Part shown: positions 14,656 to 15,536 of the stretch, piece by piece
How positions within the stretch are numbered: the first letter of the stretch is position 1
Layout of the letters: every line of letters begins with the position of its first letter
Assembly: GCA_003023165.1 (NCBI GenBank)
Contig: PXSD01000150.1
Coordinates: 1-15,536, forward strand
Direction of reading: 5' to 3'
DNA from: Halobacteriales archaeon QS_9_67_15
Lineage (GTDB): Archaea > Halobacteriota > Halobacteria > Halobacteriales > Haloarculaceae
Length of the DNA stretch: 15,536 nucleotides
Program-made: the position numbers and the translations under genes
The notes under the pieces: model-generated
The model's input: only the letters and a program-made list of their open reading frames with translations
Databases searched by the model: none
What the model was told of the DNA's origin: nothing

Positions 14656-14919
14656 TCACGGGCGACCCGTCCCACTCGACGGTCGGCCGGTTCGTGGACC
14701 TATTTCCCGCCGTCTCACCCGACCCCTGCTCGGTAATAAACGGGTCTCGACCTCCCTCTGGGGTCCGCGTCCGGCGGACTCGACGCTCGTCTCCAGCGCG
14801 CCGACATCGACGACGTCGAGCGGTTTCTCGAGTTCGACCGGGTTGACGCCCTCGCGCGCTGCGACTGCTGTCGTCACTTTCGTACTCAGTATATCACCCG
14901 TCACCGTCCGTGGGTCCAT
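14656..14919 (-). pseudogene. HalOD1-domain protein, C-terminus degraded
   Basis: From the ATG at 14917-14919 the first 45 or so residues read MDPRTVTGDILSTKVTTAVA, then REGVNPVELEKPL, then DVVDVGALETSV. This matches the haloarchaeal output domain HalOD1 (pattern: V..AVA..EG.DP..L..PL..VVD..AL). The second half of the domain, normally a pair of strands after the ALD(A/T)LF motif, is replaced by an Arg-rich tail to the stop at 14656, so the gene looks truncated or frameshifted. HalOD1 is a small domain found alone or with sensor domains, and its molecular role is not established to my knowledge. It is convergent with the kinase gene and has an AT-rich promoter-like stretch upstream. Confidence 0.55.
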
Positions 14920-14932
14920 CGTCGACTGGCCT

Positions 14933-14956
14933 AACGATAATGGATTATTGAAAAGT
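14933..14956 (-). promoter_or_regulatory. AT-rich promoter-like stretch of HalOD1 gene
   Basis: On the minus strand CTTTTCAATAATCC is centred about 31 bp before the ATG at 14919, the position of an archaeal TATA box for a nearly leaderless transcript. This supports the gene being, or having been, expressed from that ATG. Confidence 0.45.
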
Positions 14957-15160
14957 ACGTCCGAAGAACCCGTCTGGACGCGTTTCTGGCAGTTATCGGG
15001 CATCGAACGTCTGTCCACCTGGACGGAGACTGTGGCTCGGGCGCACGTGGTCGTATCCGCAGCCACCGGTCGCTCGCCCGCCGACGGGCCGAATGGTATG
15101 GCATCTTACAGAAGCGTCGTTCGGCGAGGACTGAAGAGGGGTCCGCCCGATCGATCGGTC
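14957..15160. other. Divergent gap with two short palindromes
   Basis: No gene is seen between the HalOD1 remnant and the peptidase. An inverted repeat at 15009-15030 pairs GTCT-GTCCA with TGGAC-GG-AGAC, with a two-base bulge. A 12-bp palindrome, CCGATCGATCGG at 15147-15158, ends two bases before the peptidase ATG and could act as an operator or hide the start codon in RNA. No clear TATA box stands at the leaderless distance for the peptidase gene; the AT-rich CTTACAG near 15102 would give a leader of about 30 bases. Confidence 0.35.
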
Positions 15161-15536
15161 ATGCCTTCGACAGGTGACGACGACGCACTCGAAGCGCTGG
15201 CGACCCTCCCGACGACGGCCCCCCCGACGTCCTCGCCGGACGGGAACGAGGTCGCGCTCTACTACGACGTGACCGGGCGGAACGAACTCCACGTACTCGA
15301 CACCGAGACGGGCGAGCTGGAGCAGTGGTCCGACGGGGAGGTCCCCCGGAACGCTCGCTGGTTCGTCAAGTGGGGCGCCGACGGCGACCGGGTGTTCTTC
15401 CCCCTCGACGACGACGGCGACGAACAGAACGACATCTACGCCATCGACCGCGACGGGAGCGTCGAGCCCGTCGTCGAGATGGACGGCCAGTGTATGCTGA
15501 CGAGCGTCGCCGAGGACGGCAGCCGACTCGTCTTCG
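15161..15536 (+). CDS. S9-type serine peptidase, N-terminal part only
   Basis: The window holds the first 125 residues from the ATG at 15161. They look like the start of the beta-propeller of prolyl-oligopeptidase-family enzymes (S9, acylaminoacyl-peptidase type). Blade-like repeats are seen: SPDGNEVALYYDVTGRNELH with VLDTETGELEQWSDGE, then VKWGADGDRVFFPLDDDGDE with NDIYAIDRDGSVEPVVEMDG. No signal peptide is present, so the enzyme is cytoplasmic. The catalytic alpha/beta-hydrolase domain would lie beyond the window, so the assignment rests on the propeller alone and a non-peptidase TolB-like propeller is the alternative. Confidence 0.75.
   Translation, partial: MPSTGDDDALEALATLPTTAPPTSSPDGNEVALYYDVTGRNELHVLDTETGELEQWSDGEVPRNARWFVKWGADGDRVFFPLDDDGDEQNDIYAIDRDGSVEPVVEMDGQCMLTSVAEDGSRLVF

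Noticed and set aside
1..15536. tRNA, rRNA, transposase or integrase genes
   Set aside because: I saw no cloverleaf, rRNA-like stretch, DDE transposase or recombinase signature, so none is reported; a dedicated RNA-gene scan was not possible here.

Overview
The window is from a halophilic archaeon (class Halobacteria). The DNA is very GC-rich, the proteins are rich in Asp and Glu, several genes have TATA-like boxes about 27-31 bp before the start codon (near-leaderless transcription), the substrate-binding protein has a twin-arginine lipoprotein signal, and the families present (Orc1/Cdc6, archaeal IleRS, HicB/HicA, DUF123, HalOD1, PAS/GAF kinases) are typical of haloarchaea. I cannot name the genus.

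Layout. At the left edge an isoleucyl-tRNA synthetase gene (minus strand, 3' end outside the window) diverges from an orc1/cdc6 replication initiator. The roughly 670 bp between them hold a 57-bp-period repeat array, a long bulged hairpin and two perfect inverted repeats close to the orc promoter. Next comes a hicB/hicA toxin-antitoxin pair whose toxin frame has no normal start codon. Convergent with it, on the minus strand, are a UspA-like protein, a two-helix membrane protein with a C-terminal zinc-ribbon-like tail, and a glycerophosphodiester phosphodiesterase.

A 135-bp divergent promoter region separates the phosphodiesterase from a plus-strand CUT1-type ABC transporter operon: binding lipoprotein, two permeases, an ATPase gene reduced to its two ends, and a 66-residue membrane protein. 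A rhomboid protease (minus) and a DUF123 protein (plus) follow. Then comes a long sensor gene (REC-PAS-PAS-GAF-HisKA-HATPase) broken by a frame change with loss of the expected linker. Its ATPase part carries tandem in-frame hairpin repeats with compensating base changes. A decayed HalOD1-domain gene (minus) and the start of an S9-type peptidase (plus) close the window.

How the genes relate. The transporter genes form one tight operon. The divergent phosphodiesterase recalls the ugp layout of bacteria, but the substrate cannot be read from the sequence. The transporter has no complete ATPase of its own here, so it is either dead or served by an ATPase encoded elsewhere. The rest is a mixture of housekeeping genes and independent accessory genes.

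I see no clear new multi-gene system. The strongest signals are structural: the compensating hairpin repeats inside the kinase gene, the in-frame gutted ATPase retained in an otherwise intact operon, the hicA frame displaced by one base from its expected ATG, and the periodic repeat array upstream of orc. Four damaged genes in about 10.5 kb suggests either local decay or assembly and sequencing errors, which should be excluded first.
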